Assembly: GCA_001544595.2 (NCBI GenBank)
Contig: FCOH02000003.1
Span: 248,001-312,000, forward strand
Direction: 5' to 3'
Source: Caballeronia peredens
GTDB taxonomy: Bacteria; Pseudomonadota; Gammaproteobacteria; Burkholderiales; Burkholderiaceae
Length of the DNA: 64,000 bases
Part shown: one piece after another, positions 1-8,058 of the stretch
How positions within the stretch are numbered: position 1 is the stretch's first letter
How the letters are laid out: the number at the start of each line of letters is the position of its first letter
Position numbers and translations under genes: made by a program
The notes under the pieces: model-generated
Seen by the model: the letters and a program-made list of their open reading frames with translations, nothing else
The model's database searches: none
What the model was told of the DNA's origin: nothing

Positions 1-533
1 ATCAGGCCGACCTGCTCGTGCATATCGTGCGCCGGACGAGCGTCGAAGTCGACGGCATCGAGGATCGCTTTCTCGCGCGGCGCGTAACCGAGACGCGCAC
101 CGATCTCGGCGGCTTGCGGCGCGTGCTCGTCAGACTTCAGCGCCTGCTCGCGCCCGAGCCCGGCTCCGTGTTCCGTCTGCTCGCGCGGCCGCCGCGCTGG
201 CTGCATTCGCAGGACATTCAGGATTTGCGAGACGCAACCGAAGAGTTTTCACTCGTGCTCAACGATCTCGCGGGCCTCGTCGAGCGCATCAAGCTTCTGC
301 AGGAAGAAGTCGCGACGCGCATGGACGAACAGAGCAACCGCACGCTCTTCACGCTGACGCTCGTCACCGTGCTCGCGCTGCCGATCAATATTGTCGCGGG
401 CTTCTTCGGCATGAACGTCGGCGGCATTCCGCTCGCGGAGAATCATCACGGTTTCTGGCTGCTCGTGGTAATTGTCGCGAGCTTCACCGCGCTGGCGGGA
501 TGGTGGGCGTTCCGGCGCAGCCGCAATATCTAG
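1..533 (+). CDS. ZntB-like CorA-family metal transporter, C-terminal part
   Basis: This is the 3' end of an inner-membrane metal-ion channel; the reading frame is open to the left window edge, so the N-terminal cytoplasmic domain is missing. The visible part has a long helical region (about residues 60-110) and then two C-terminal membrane segments. The first ends in the family signature GMN followed by VGGIP. GMN is diagnostic of CorA proteins, and the VGGIP continuation is more typical of the ZntB zinc branch than of magnesium CorA. The second segment is WLLVVIVASFTALAGWWAF, with a short basic tail RRSRN. The ion carried is inferred from the loop only. Confidence 0.85.
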   Translation, partial: QADLLVHIVRRTSVEVDGIEDRFLARRVTETRTDLGGLRRVLVRLQRLLAPEPGSVFRLLARPPRWLHSQDIQDLRDATEEFSLVLNDLAGLVERIKLLQEEVATRMDEQSNRTLFTLTLVTVLALPINIVAGFFGMNVGGIPLAENHHGFWLLVVIVASFTALAGWWAFRRSRNI

Positions 534-554
534 CGCAGGCGGGCCTTCGAAACC

Positions 555-1022
555 TCAGAAGCCCAGGTCGCTCAGGCCCGGATGATCGTCCGGCCGGCGG
601 CCGAGCGGCCAGTGATACTTGCGATCCGCCTCCTTGATCGGCAGATCGTTGATGGACGCATGACGATGCGTCATCAGCCCGGCCTCGTTGAACTCCCAGT
701 TCTCGTTGCCATAGCTGCGATACCAGTTGTTCGCGTCGTCGTGCCATTCGTAGGCGAAGCGCACCGCAATGCGATTGCCCGTGTACGCCCACAGTTCCTT
801 GATCAGCCGGTAGTCGAGTTCGCGCGCCCACTTGCGCCGCAGAAACGCGACCACTTCCTCGCGGCCGTTCGCAAACTCCGCGCGATTGCGCCAGCGCGTA
901 TCGACGCTGTACGCAAGCGACACGCGCTCGGGATCGCGCGTATTCCATCCATCTTCCGCGAGTCGAACCTTCAGTTTGGCCGATGCTTCATCGAACGGCG
1001 GGAACGGCGGCTTGCTTTCCAT
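555..1022 (-). CDS. DUF1348 / NTF2-like family protein
   Basis: A 155-residue cytosolic protein with no signal peptide or membrane segment. It matches the DUF1348 branch of the NTF2-like (SnoaL) fold: an N-terminal helix with ERVSLAYS, the middle segment [16 protein letters not shown], then [12 protein letters not shown] and a WEFNE strand near the C-terminus. No enzymatic activity is established for the family. The ATG at 1022 has an AGAGGA ribosome site 6 nt upstream. It is transcribed away from the TetR gene at 1138 across a 115-bp gap holding two palindromic operators, so it is the probable target of that regulator. It converges on the transporter gene ending at 533. Confidence 0.85.
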   Translation of the reverse strand: MESKPPFPPFDEASAKLKVRLAEDGWNTRDPERVSLAYSVDTRWRNRAEFANGREEVVAFLRRKWARELDYRLIKELWAYTGNRIAVRFAYEWHDDANNWYRSYGNENWEFNEAGLMTHRHASINDLPIKEADRKYHWPLGRRPDDHPGLSDLGF

Positions 1023-1072
1023 GGCGAGTCCTCTTTGAAGTAGATGACGAACAGCGTGAAGAAGTGCGAGAG

Positions 1073-1090
1073 GTAGACAACCCTGTCTAC
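1073..1090. promoter_or_regulatory. TetR-type operator, copy 1
   Basis: Perfect inverted repeat GTAGACA-ACCC-TGTCTAC (7-bp arms, 4-bp centre) in the divergent gap between the DUF1348 gene and the TetR gene. A second, almost identical copy lies 37 bp downstream centre to centre. Size and symmetry fit a TetR-family dimer site; binding by the adjacent regulator is inferred. Confidence 0.7.
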
Positions 1091-1109
1091 CCGGCGCACT
1101 CTAGCGCAG

Positions 1110-1127
1110 GTAGACGAACCTGTCTAC
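1110..1127. promoter_or_regulatory. TetR-type operator, copy 2
   Basis: Inverted repeat GTAGACG-AACC-TGTCTAC, identical to copy 1 except one base in the left arm and a shifted centre. It ends 10 bp before the TetR start codon at 1138, so a bound repressor would cover the likely transcription or translation start of tetR. This arrangement suggests autorepression. Confidence 0.7.
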
Positions 1128-1137
1128 AATCGGATGC

Positions 1138-1725
1138 ATGAATACTGCCTCCGTCTCAGCCGATATTGTGGACCTCGCACCCGATGCGCGCATTCTTCAT
1201 ACCGCGCACGATCTGTTCTATCGCGATGGCATTCGCGCCACGGGCATCGATCGCGTGATCGCCGAATCGGGCGTCGCGAAGAAGACCTTTTATCGCTACT
1301 TTCCGAGCAAGGACGCGCTGATCGTCGCGTTCCTGGATTATCGGCACGAAATCTGGATCACCTGGTTTCGCGACGCCTTGCAGCGCCACGGCGGAACGCT
1401 GTCCGCGCTCGTGCCCGCGCTCGCAGAATGGTTCGGCGCAGACGCCTATCGCGGCTGTGCGTTCATCAATTCGGTCGTGGAAGTGGGCGGCACGCTGCCG
1501 CAGGCAATGGACATCTCGCGGCGCCACAAGCGCGACATGACCGTGGCGATCCGGGCGCTCATGCCGGCGTCGCGCACCGCGAAAGCCGATGCGCAGGCGC
1601 TGGCGCTCGCGGTGGATGGCGCGATCGTCGCGGCGCAATTCGCGGATTCTCCCGCGGATGCCCTGAAGGCGCTCGCGCGCGTGGTGCGCGCGGTCCGGCG
1701 CGGCGCGAAATCGGCCGGCGAATAA
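1138..1725 (+). CDS. TetR/AcrR family transcriptional regulator
   Basis: A 195-residue one-component repressor. Residues about 18-62 form the TetR DNA-binding domain: helix 1 ARILHTAHDLFYRDGIRATG, then the helix-turn-helix IDRVIAESGVAKKTFYRYFPSKDALI, with the family hallmark YRYFPSK. The remainder is a variable ligand-binding helical domain; I cannot name its ligand. It lies divergent from the DUF1348 gene with two operator palindromes between them. No strong Shine-Dalgarno precedes the ATG, and the second operator comes within 10 bp of it. The gene converges on the MocR gene ending at 1758. Confidence 0.93.
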   Translation: MNTASVSADIVDLAPDARILHTAHDLFYRDGIRATGIDRVIAESGVAKKTFYRYFPSKDALIVAFLDYRHEIWITWFRDALQRHGGTLSALVPALAEWFGADAYRGCAFINSVVEVGGTLPQAMDISRRHKRDMTVAIRALMPASRTAKADAQALALAVDGAIVAAQFADSPADALKALARVVRAVRRGAKSAGE

Positions 1726-1757
1726 CGCTCGAAGAAAGTCCGACGCCCGGCGCGAAT

Positions 1758-3245
1758 TCAGGCCACGGCCAGCGGCGCCAACGCATGCTCGATGACATCC
1801 GCCAGGCGCGCGAAGTTCGGCGCGATCTGCGCGTTCGGCACGCAGGCGTATCCGAGCATCAAACCCCGCATCGCTTCGTCCTGGTTCATGTAGTAATTGA
1901 CGAGCGGCCTCGTGACGACGCCCGCCGCCATGGCAGCGGCGGCGATCGCGCGGTCGTCGGCATCGGGCGGCAGTTCCAGCACGAAATGCAGGCCGGCTTC
2001 GTCGCCGCGCACGGCAAGCGAATCGCCGAAACGCGCCTTTTTCGCCTCGATCAGCAACTCGCGCCGCTCGCCGTACAGCCCCCGCATGCGTCGCACGTGC
2101 GACGTGAGGTGGCCGTCCAGAATGAACTCCGTGAGCACCGCCTGCTGCATCAGTTGTCCCTCGCGATAAAGCTCCGCCACGCCGGTGCGAAACGAATCGA
2201 CGAGATTTTCGGGCACCACCATATAGCCCATCCTGAGGCCGGGATACAGCATCTTGCCGAGACTGCCGACGTAGATGACCTGCCCCGCGTCGTCGAGCCC
2301 CTGCAGCGATGACAGCGGCCGGCTGCCGTAACGGAACTCGCTGTCGTAGTCGTCCTCGATGATCCACACCTTGTGCTGCCGCGCGAACTCCAGCAGCGCG
2401 CGGCGCCGCGCGAGCGTCATCACCATGCCGAGCGGATACTGATGCGACGGCGTGACGAGCGCGAGGCGCGGCGGCGTCGCCATGTCGCGCTCGGTGGGAT
2501 TGAGCCCTTCCTCGTCGACGGGAACCGGCACGAGCGTCAGCCCCGACGACTGCAGCACGCTGCGCGCGCCCCAGTAGCACGGCTCCTCGACCCAGGCGCG
2601 GTCGCCGAAATCGGTGAGCAGGCGCACGGCGAGGTCGATCGACTGATGAATTCCCGTCGTGATGATGATCTGGTCCGGCTGGCACTTGACCGACCGCGCG
2701 ACGCGCAGATAGTCCGACAGCGCGCGACGCAGCGGTCGATAGCCGCCGCCGGGTGCGTAGGTCAGCAGATCGGGGCTGGCGCGCTTCCAGAGCCGGGCCT
2801 GCAGACGGCTCCAGGTGCGCGACGGAAACTCGGCGACATCTGGCACGCCGGGCATGAACGCGCCCCACTGCTTCGGCGAGACGCCCGCCTGCGCGATCAG
2901 CCGCTCGCCGCGGCGGGAGATCGTGCACGGTTTCTTCGCTTCCTCGGCCTGCGCCTTCGTCACGGAACCCTCGCGCGGCGCGGTGTCGGCGACATACGTG
3001 CCGCTGCCGGTCGTCGAGGTGACGTAGCCTTCGGCGGTCAGCTGCTCGTAGACGTGCAGCACCGTATTGCGCGCGATGCCGAGATCGATCGCCAGCGTGC
3101 GCGAACTCGGCAGCTTGGTGCCGGGCGCGAGCTGGCCCGTCAGGATGGCCTGCTGCATGCCTTCCAGCACCTGGCGATACATCGGCTCCGCGGCCGAGCG
3201 GTCGATCCGCGCGCTCAGCCAGTCGGCGAGGATGATGGTATCCAT
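1758..3245 (-). CDS. MocR/PdxR-type regulator (GntR HTH fused to aminotransferase domain)
   Basis: A 495-residue chimera. Residues about 5-87 are a GntR winged helix (EPMYRQVLEGMQQAILTG, LPSSRTLAIDLGIARNTV, ending GSGTYVAD). After a linker, residues about 130-490 are a fold-type I aminotransferase domain with the PLP-site aspartate in EDDYDSEF (D298) and the Schiff-base lysine in SLGKMLYPG (K331). Members sense PLP or PLP-amine adducts and often control GABA, polyamine or vitamin B6 genes. I chose the ATG at 3245 because it begins the usual MocR N-terminus; an in-frame ATG at 3299 would add 18 unconserved residues and sits inside the repeat motif. It is divergent from the polyamine-type ABC operon, its probable target. 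Confidence 0.92.
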   Translation of the reverse strand: MDTIILADWLSARIDRSAAEPMYRQVLEGMQQAILTGQLAPGTKLPSSRTLAIDLGIARNTVLHVYEQLTAEGYVTSTTGSGTYVADTAPREGSVTKAQAEEAKKPCTISRRGERLIAQAGVSPKQWGAFMPGVPDVAEFPSRTWSRLQARLWKRASPDLLTYAPGGGYRPLRRALSDYLRVARSVKCQPDQIIITTGIHQSIDLAVRLLTDFGDRAWVEEPCYWGARSVLQSSGLTLVPVPVDEEGLNPTERDMATPPRLALVTPSHQYPLGMVMTLARRRALLEFARQHKVWIIEDDYDSEFRYGSRPLSSLQGLDDAGQVIYVGSLGKMLYPGLRMGYMVVPENLVDSFRTGVAELYREGQLMQQAVLTEFILDGHLTSHVRRMRGLYGERRELLIEAKKARFGDSLAVRGDEAGLHFVLELPPDADDRAIAAAAMAAGVVTRPLVNYYMNQDEAMRGLMLGYACVPNAQIAPNFARLADVIEHALAPLAVA

Positions 3246-3290
3246 GATGTGTATTTCCAGCCCGGGAGCCACTCGCCGGACGCAGCCAAG

Positions 3291-3325
3291 TGGTTCCATT
3301 TTGAATATTGAAATGGCTCCCCATT
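3291..3325. promoter_or_regulatory. Candidate MocR operator (direct plus inverted repeat)
   Basis: In the divergent gap lie two direct copies, TGGTTCCATT (3291-3300) and TGGCTCCCCATT (3314-3325), about 23 bp apart. An inverted pair CCATTT/AAATGG (3296-3301 and 3311-3316) surrounds TGAATATTG. MocR regulators commonly bind paired direct repeats about two helical turns apart, often overlapping an inverted repeat. A TATAGT element (3343-3348) that could be a -10 box for the ABC operon lies just downstream. Confidence 0.5.
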
Positions 3326-3438
3326 GTAGAACCGTGCCGGGCTATAGTTATCGCGTGCAGTAGAAAAAATTTCCGATTGACTGAACACACACGGCGACAC
3401 TCGGAAGCAATGGGGTTTTCCCGAAGGAGACACGGAAG

Positions 3439-4539
3439 ATGAAATCCGATCAGGTGATCGTCAGCTTTCGCGGCGTTCGAAAGACTTACGATGGCGAGAC
3501 GCTCGTCGTCAAATCGCTCGATCTCGATATCTATCAGGGCGAATTCCTCACGCTGCTCGGGCCGTCCGGCTCCGGCAAGACGACCTGTCTCATGATGCTC
3601 GCGGGCTTCGAATTCCCGACGGGCGGCGAGATCTGGCTCGACGGCAAGCTGCTCAACAAGGTGCCGCCGCACAAGCGCGACATCGGCATGGTGTTTCAGA
3701 ACTACGCGCTCTTCCCGCATCTGTCGGTGCAGCAGAACGTCGAATATCCGCTGACTGTGCGCAAGATGTCCGCCCAGGAACGCGCGCATCGCGTCGATCA
3801 CGCGCTCAAGATGGTGCGCATGGAGAGTTTCGCGAAACGCTATCCGGCGCAGTTGTCGGGCGGCCAGCAGCAGCGCATCGCGCTCGCCCGCGCGCTCGTG
3901 TTCGAGCCCAAGCTCGTGCTGATGGACGAACCCCTCGGCGCGCTCGACAAGCAACTGCGCGAGCACATGCAGATCGAGCTCAAATCCCTGCACGAGAAAC
4001 TCGGCGTCACGTTCGTCTACGTCACGCACGATCAGGGCGAGGCGCTCACCATGTCCGACCGCGTCGCGGTTTTCGACAAGGGCATCGTGCAGCAGCTCGA
4101 CACCGTCGATCATCTTTATGAAGCTCCGTGCAACGAGTTCGTCGCGAACTTCATCGGCGACAGCAACAGGCTGCGCGGCACGATCGAGCAAACGCAGGGC
4201 GACTACTGCGACATCCGTCTCGCGGACGGCACGCGCGTGTCCGGTCTGAATGTCGCGAAGGCGAAGCCCGGCGCGTCCGCCATCGCCTGCATCCGGCCCG
4301 AGCGCATGAAGCTGACCTCGGGCAACGGACATGCGAACGGCCATGTCGTGAACGCGCTGTCGGGCGAAGCGAAAAGCCTCATCTATTTCGGCGATCACGT
4401 GCGCATGCGTTGCGGCGTGCGCGAGCAGGACGAGTGCTTCGTCAAGGTGCCGCTCGGCACTCCGGCGCTCGACGGCTTCACGCCCGGCGCGCCCGTCGCG
4501 CTCGAATTCGCGCCCGAGCATTTGCGCGTGTTCGCCTGA
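3439..4539 (+). CDS. ABC transporter ATP-binding protein, polyamine (PotA-like) type
   Basis: A 366-residue cytosolic ATPase that energises the importer encoded by the next three genes. Walker A is GPSGSGKT (residues 41-48), followed by the Q-loop in VFQNYALFPH, the signature LSGGQQQR, Walker B LVLMDEPLGALD and the switch histidine in VTHDQGEA. From about residue 240 a TOBE-type regulatory domain follows (IGDSNRLRGTI, CIRPERMKL), as in PotA and FbpC. Ribosome site AAGGAGA lies 11 nt before the ATG. First gene of a four-gene operon divergent from the MocR regulator. Substrate is inferred from overall PotABCD resemblance. Confidence 0.92.
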   Translation: MKSDQVIVSFRGVRKTYDGETLVVKSLDLDIYQGEFLTLLGPSGSGKTTCLMMLAGFEFPTGGEIWLDGKLLNKVPPHKRDIGMVFQNYALFPHLSVQQNVEYPLTVRKMSAQERAHRVDHALKMVRMESFAKRYPAQLSGGQQQRIALARALVFEPKLVLMDEPLGALDKQLREHMQIELKSLHEKLGVTFVYVTHDQGEALTMSDRVAVFDKGIVQQLDTVDHLYEAPCNEFVANFIGDSNRLRGTIEQTQGDYCDIRLADGTRVSGLNVAKAKPGASAIACIRPERMKLTSGNGHANGHVVNALSGEAKSLIYFGDHVRMRCGVREQDECFVKVPLGTPALDGFTPGAPVALEFAPEHLRVFA

Positions 4540-4620
4540 GTCTGGCCGCTTCCGCCACGAAGCGCTGTGTCTTCCACCCGCAAGTCCATCGATAAAACCA
4601 AGCAGACAGAGGAAACCATC

Positions 4621-5667
4621 ATGAAGAAGTTCGCACTGTGCTCCATGGCGGCAGCGGCCGCGCTCGTGTGTGCATCGACCGCATCCGTCGCGAACGCGGC
4701 GGATATCACCGTCGTCAATTTCGGCGGCGCGAACGGCGACGCGCAGAAAGTCGCGTTCAATCAGCCGTTCGAGCAGTCGACCAAGAACAAGGTCACGGCC
4801 GTCGAGTACAACGGCGAACAGGCCAAGGTCAAGGCGATGGTCGAAGCCAAGCACGTGAACTGGGACGTGGTCGAAGTCGAATCGGGCGACCTCGGCCGCG
4901 GCTGCGACGAAGGCCTCTACGAGAAGCTCGACTGGTCGAAGATCGGCAAGAAGTCGGACCTCGTGCCCGAGTCGCCGCAAACCTGCGGCGTCGGCTTCTT
5001 CGTCTGGTCGACGGCGCTCGCCTACAACGCGGACAAGCTCAAGTCCGGGCCGGCCGGCTGGGCGGACTTCTGGGACACGAAGAAATTCCCGGGCAAGCGC
5101 GGCATGCGCAAGGGCGCGCGCTATAACCTGGAATTCGCGCTGATGGCCGACGGCGTCGCGCCGAAGGACGTCTACAAGGTGCTCGGCACGAAGGCCGGCG
5201 CAGACCGCGCGTTCAAGAAGCTCGACGAACTGAAGCCGAGCATCCAGTGGTGGGAAGCGGGCGCGCAGCCGCCGCAATTCCTGGTCGCGGGCGATGTCGT
5301 GATGTCCACCGCCTACAACGGCCGCATCGACGCGGCGCGCAAGGAAGGCAAGAACCTGAAGGTCGTGTGGAACGGCAGCATCTACGACCTCGACTACTGG
5401 GCGATTCCGAAGGGTTCGCCGAACAAGGACGCGGCGACGCAGTTCATTTCCTACTCGGTGTCGCAGAAGCCGCAGGAAGTCTATGCAAAGAACATCGCTT
5501 ATGGTCCGGTGAACAAGGCCGCGATCGCCGCGCTCGATGCGAAGACGCAGGCCGACATGCCGAACTCGCCGGCCAACGCGAAGAACGCCGTGCTGCAGGA
5601 CATGGCGTTCTGGACCGATCACGGCGACGAACTCGAGCAACGCTTCACCGCGTGGGCGTCGAAGTAA
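4621..5667 (+). CDS. Periplasmic substrate-binding protein of polyamine-type ABC importer
   Basis: A 348-residue exported protein. Residues 1-24 are a Sec signal peptide (MKKFALCSMAAAAALVC, cleavage near VANA). The mature part begins DITVVNFGG, a typical start of PotD/PotF-like cluster D binding proteins. Conserved family-like stretches include WDVVEVESGDL, GVGFFVWSTALAYN and YDLDYWAIPKGSPNKDAA. The ATG at 4621 is preferred over an upstream in-frame GTG at 4567 because it starts the signal peptide and follows a GAGGAAA site. The gap to the ATPase gene is 81 nt, which may hold a processing site but shows no clear terminator. Substrate identity is inferred. Confidence 0.9.
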   Translation: MKKFALCSMAAAAALVCASTASVANAADITVVNFGGANGDAQKVAFNQPFEQSTKNKVTAVEYNGEQAKVKAMVEAKHVNWDVVEVESGDLGRGCDEGLYEKLDWSKIGKKSDLVPESPQTCGVGFFVWSTALAYNADKLKSGPAGWADFWDTKKFPGKRGMRKGARYNLEFALMADGVAPKDVYKVLGTKAGADRAFKKLDELKPSIQWWEAGAQPPQFLVAGDVVMSTAYNGRIDAARKEGKNLKVVWNGSIYDLDYWAIPKGSPNKDAATQFISYSVSQKPQEVYAKNIAYGPVNKAAIAALDAKTQADMPNSPANAKNAVLQDMAFWTDHGDELEQRFTAWASK

Positions 5668-5730
5668 GCGCCTGTCGGGCGGCATGACGGTCGCGCTTCG
5701 ACGAGGCGCGACCGAAAAGGAGACTCAAGC

Positions 5731-7002
5731 GTGAACACCATGACGATTCCAGCGGATGAATCGGGCGAATCGAGCGCGCGCCTGAAGCGCGAACTGAAGG
5801 TCGCCGACGCGAAAAAGCGCGCAATGGCGCTGTTGCTGATCGCGCCGCTCGCCATCTTCCTGTTCCTGATTTTCGTGGTGCCGATCGGCGCGCTGCTCAC
5901 GCGCGCCATCGAAAATCCCGAAGTGGCCAATGCGCTGCCGCACACGGGCGCCGCGCTCGCGAAATGGGACCGGAAGACGCCGCCATCGGACGAAGCCTAC
6001 GCCGCGCTCGCGCAAGACCTGACGGCCATCTCGGACGGCGAGTCGATGGGCGCGCTCGCACGCCGTCTCAATACTGAAATCCCCGGCTATCGCTCGCTGG
6101 TCGCGAAGACCGCACGCGCGATGCCGCTCACCGGCGACGACGGCCACCCGCTCGCCGCGCCGCAGATCCGCGCGAAAATCGTCGAACTGGACGAACGCTG
6201 GAACGATCCCGCCTACTGGCAGGCCATCGCCAAGAACGCGGGACGCTATTCGCCGTTCTACATGCTCGCGTCGCTGGATCACAAGCAGGACGGCTTCGGC
6301 AACATCGTGCATGCCGGTCCCGATCAATCCATCTACATCAACGTCTTCGTGCGTACGTTCGTGATCGGCGTAGGCGTGACGTTGTTCGCGCTGTTGCTGG
6401 GCTACCCGCTCGCCTACTGGATCTCGACGCTGCCCGCGCGCCGCGCCAATCTCGTGATGGTGCTCGTGCTGATTCCGTTCTGGACGTCGGTGCTGGTGCG
6501 CGTCGCCGCGTGGATCGTGCTGCTGCAAAGCGAAGGCCTCGTGAACACCGCGCTGCTCGGCGCCGGCCTGATCGGCTCGCCGCTCGCGCTGCTGTTCAAT
6601 CGCGTGGGCGTCTATATCTCGATGACGCACATCCTGCTGCCGTTCATGATCCTGCCGCTCTACAGCGTGATGAAGTCCGTCCCGCCGACGTACCAGCGTG
6701 CGGCCGTGTCGCTCGGCAGCCATCCGTTCGCGGCATTCTGGCGCGTCTACGTGCCGCAGACGTATCCGGGCATCGGCGCGGGCGTGCTGCTCGTGTTCAT
6801 CCTCGCGATCGGCTACTACATCACGCCGGCGCTGCTCGGCGGCCCGAACGACCAGATGGTCAGCTATTACATCGCCTATTTCACCAACGTCACGATCAAC
6901 TGGGGCATGGCGTGCGCGCTCGGCGCCCTGCTGCTCGCCGCCACGCTGGTGCTCTATGTGATCTACGGCCGCTTCACGCGCTCGAACGTGAGCCTGGGAT
7001 AA
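5731..7002 (+). CDS. ABC transporter permease (PotB-like) with large periplasmic insert
   Basis: A 423-residue inner-membrane permease. The first membrane segment is about residues 33-56 (ALLLIAPLAIFLFLIFVVPIG). Roughly 150 mostly hydrophilic residues follow before the second segment near residue 208 (TFVIGVGVTLFALLLGYPLAY). The rest matches the binding-protein-dependent permease fold, with an EAA-like loop in YQRAAVSLGSHPFAAFWRVYVPQ. Typical PotB proteins are about 280-300 residues, so the loop is a real extension. The GTG at 5731 is the chosen start because AGGAG lies 8 nt upstream; an ATG at 5740 is too far from it. Seventeen nt separate it from the second permease. Confidence 0.9.
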   Translation: MNTMTIPADESGESSARLKRELKVADAKKRAMALLLIAPLAIFLFLIFVVPIGALLTRAIENPEVANALPHTGAALAKWDRKTPPSDEAYAALAQDLTAISDGESMGALARRLNTEIPGYRSLVAKTARAMPLTGDDGHPLAAPQIRAKIVELDERWNDPAYWQAIAKNAGRYSPFYMLASLDHKQDGFGNIVHAGPDQSIYINVFVRTFVIGVGVTLFALLLGYPLAYWISTLPARRANLVMVLVLIPFWTSVLVRVAAWIVLLQSEGLVNTALLGAGLIGSPLALLFNRVGVYISMTHILLPFMILPLYSVMKSVPPTYQRAAVSLGSHPFAAFWRVYVPQTYPGIGAGVLLVFILAIGYYITPALLGGPNDQMVSYYIAYFTNVTINWGMACALGALLLAATLVLYVIYGRFTRSNVSLG

Positions 7003-7019
7003 CGACAGGAAACCCCGCG

Positions 7020-7856
7020 ATGAAACTCGCCAAACCGCTGTTTGCGCCCCATACGTCCGCCGTCGAGCGCATCTGGTACTTCGCGTTGCGCATCATCTGC
7101 GTGCTGACGCTGCTGTATCTGATCCTGCCCGTGCTGGCCATCGTTCCGCTGTCGTTCTCGTCGAGCACGTTCCTGGTCTATCCGATTCCCGGCTGGTCGA
7201 TGCGCTGGTATCACAACCTCGTCATGTCGGACGAATGGCGCATGGCGGCGAAGAACAGCTTTATCGTGGCGCCGTCGGCGACGCTCGTTGCGACCATTCT
7301 CGGCACGCTCGCCGCGGTCGGGCTGACCAAAGCGAATTTCATCGGCAAGAGCGTGCTGATGGCCATCCTCATTTCGCCGATGATCGTGCCGGTGATCGTC
7401 GTCGGCGTCGGCATGTATCTGTTTTTCGCGCCGCTCGGAATCGCCAACACGTACTTCGGGCTGATCCTGGCGCACGCGGCGCTCGGCGTGCCCTTCGTCG
7501 TGACGACGGTGGCCGCCACGCTGCAGAACTTCAACATGAATCTCGTGCGCGCGAGCCAGTCGCTCGGCGCGAGCCCGCTGAAGACGTTTTTCCGCGTGAC
7601 GCTGCCGGTGATCGCGCCGGGCGTGATTTCGGGCGCGCTGTTCGCGTTCGCGACTTCGTTCGATGAAGTCGTGGTCACGCTCTTTCTCGCCGGCGCCGAT
7701 CAAACGACACTGCCGCGCCAGATGTTCACCGGAATCCGCGAAAACATCAGTCCGACGATTGCGGCGCTCGCGACCATCCTGATCGTGTTCTCGACGAGCC
7801 TGCTGCTGGCGCTCGAATGGCTGCGCGGCCGGGCGGCGGCACGAGCGGTCGCCTAG
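7020..7856 (+). CDS. ABC transporter permease (PotC-like)
   Basis: A 278-residue inner-membrane permease that pairs with the upstream PotB-like protein. About six membrane segments are visible, the first at ALRIICVLTLLYLILPVLAI. The coupling loop that contacts the ATPase is NLVRASQSLGASPLKTFFRVTLP, a clear EAA-type motif. The conserved DEVVVTLFLAGA near the C-terminus is typical of PotC. The ATG at 7020 follows an ACAGGAAA ribosome site. Last gene of the importer operon; no U-tract terminator follows it, only the folded element at 7924-7973. Confidence 0.92.
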   Translation: MKLAKPLFAPHTSAVERIWYFALRIICVLTLLYLILPVLAIVPLSFSSSTFLVYPIPGWSMRWYHNLVMSDEWRMAAKNSFIVAPSATLVATILGTLAAVGLTKANFIGKSVLMAILISPMIVPVIVVGVGMYLFFAPLGIANTYFGLILAHAALGVPFVVTTVAATLQNFNMNLVRASQSLGASPLKTFFRVTLPVIAPGVISGALFAFATSFDEVVVTLFLAGADQTTLPRQMFTGIRENISPTIAALATILIVFSTSLLLALEWLRGRAAARAVA

Positions 7857-8058
7857 TGATCGGCGGCGGTTCCTCGGTGGCTGCTGCGTAGCTGCTTAGT
7901 ACCGACGCGAGCAGGGTTTATGACTGGCGAGCGCTCGGACGAGTGCTCGGGAGCACCCGCGGAGCCCCGCCGGATAAGGGTTTCACCGGAGGTCGTTCGA
8001 TTATTCGTAACAACGGGATAGTGTATTCACTGATGCAGTATTTATCGGAATATGCTTA
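7857..8058. other. Intergenic region with candidate structured RNA (core 7924-7973)
   Basis: This 202-bp gap between the permease and the DUF3331 gene contains nested complementary segments: CTGGCG (7924-7929) with CGCCGG (7968-7973), GCTC (7933-7936) with GAGC (7962-7965), and GTGCT (7943-7947) with AGCAC (7952-7956) closing a CGGG tetraloop. Together they form a three-tier stem. No uridine tract follows, so it is not a standard intrinsic terminator. I could not match it to a riboswitch class I know. It could be a leader element of the DUF3331 gene, a 3'-end mRNA structure or a small RNA. Confidence 0.35.

Noticed and set aside
1156..5685. Very long open frame on the minus strand (about 1500 codons)
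   Set aside because: It crosses several well-supported genes, is Arg/His-rich without domains, and arises because GC-rich codon use suppresses stop codons on the opposite strand.
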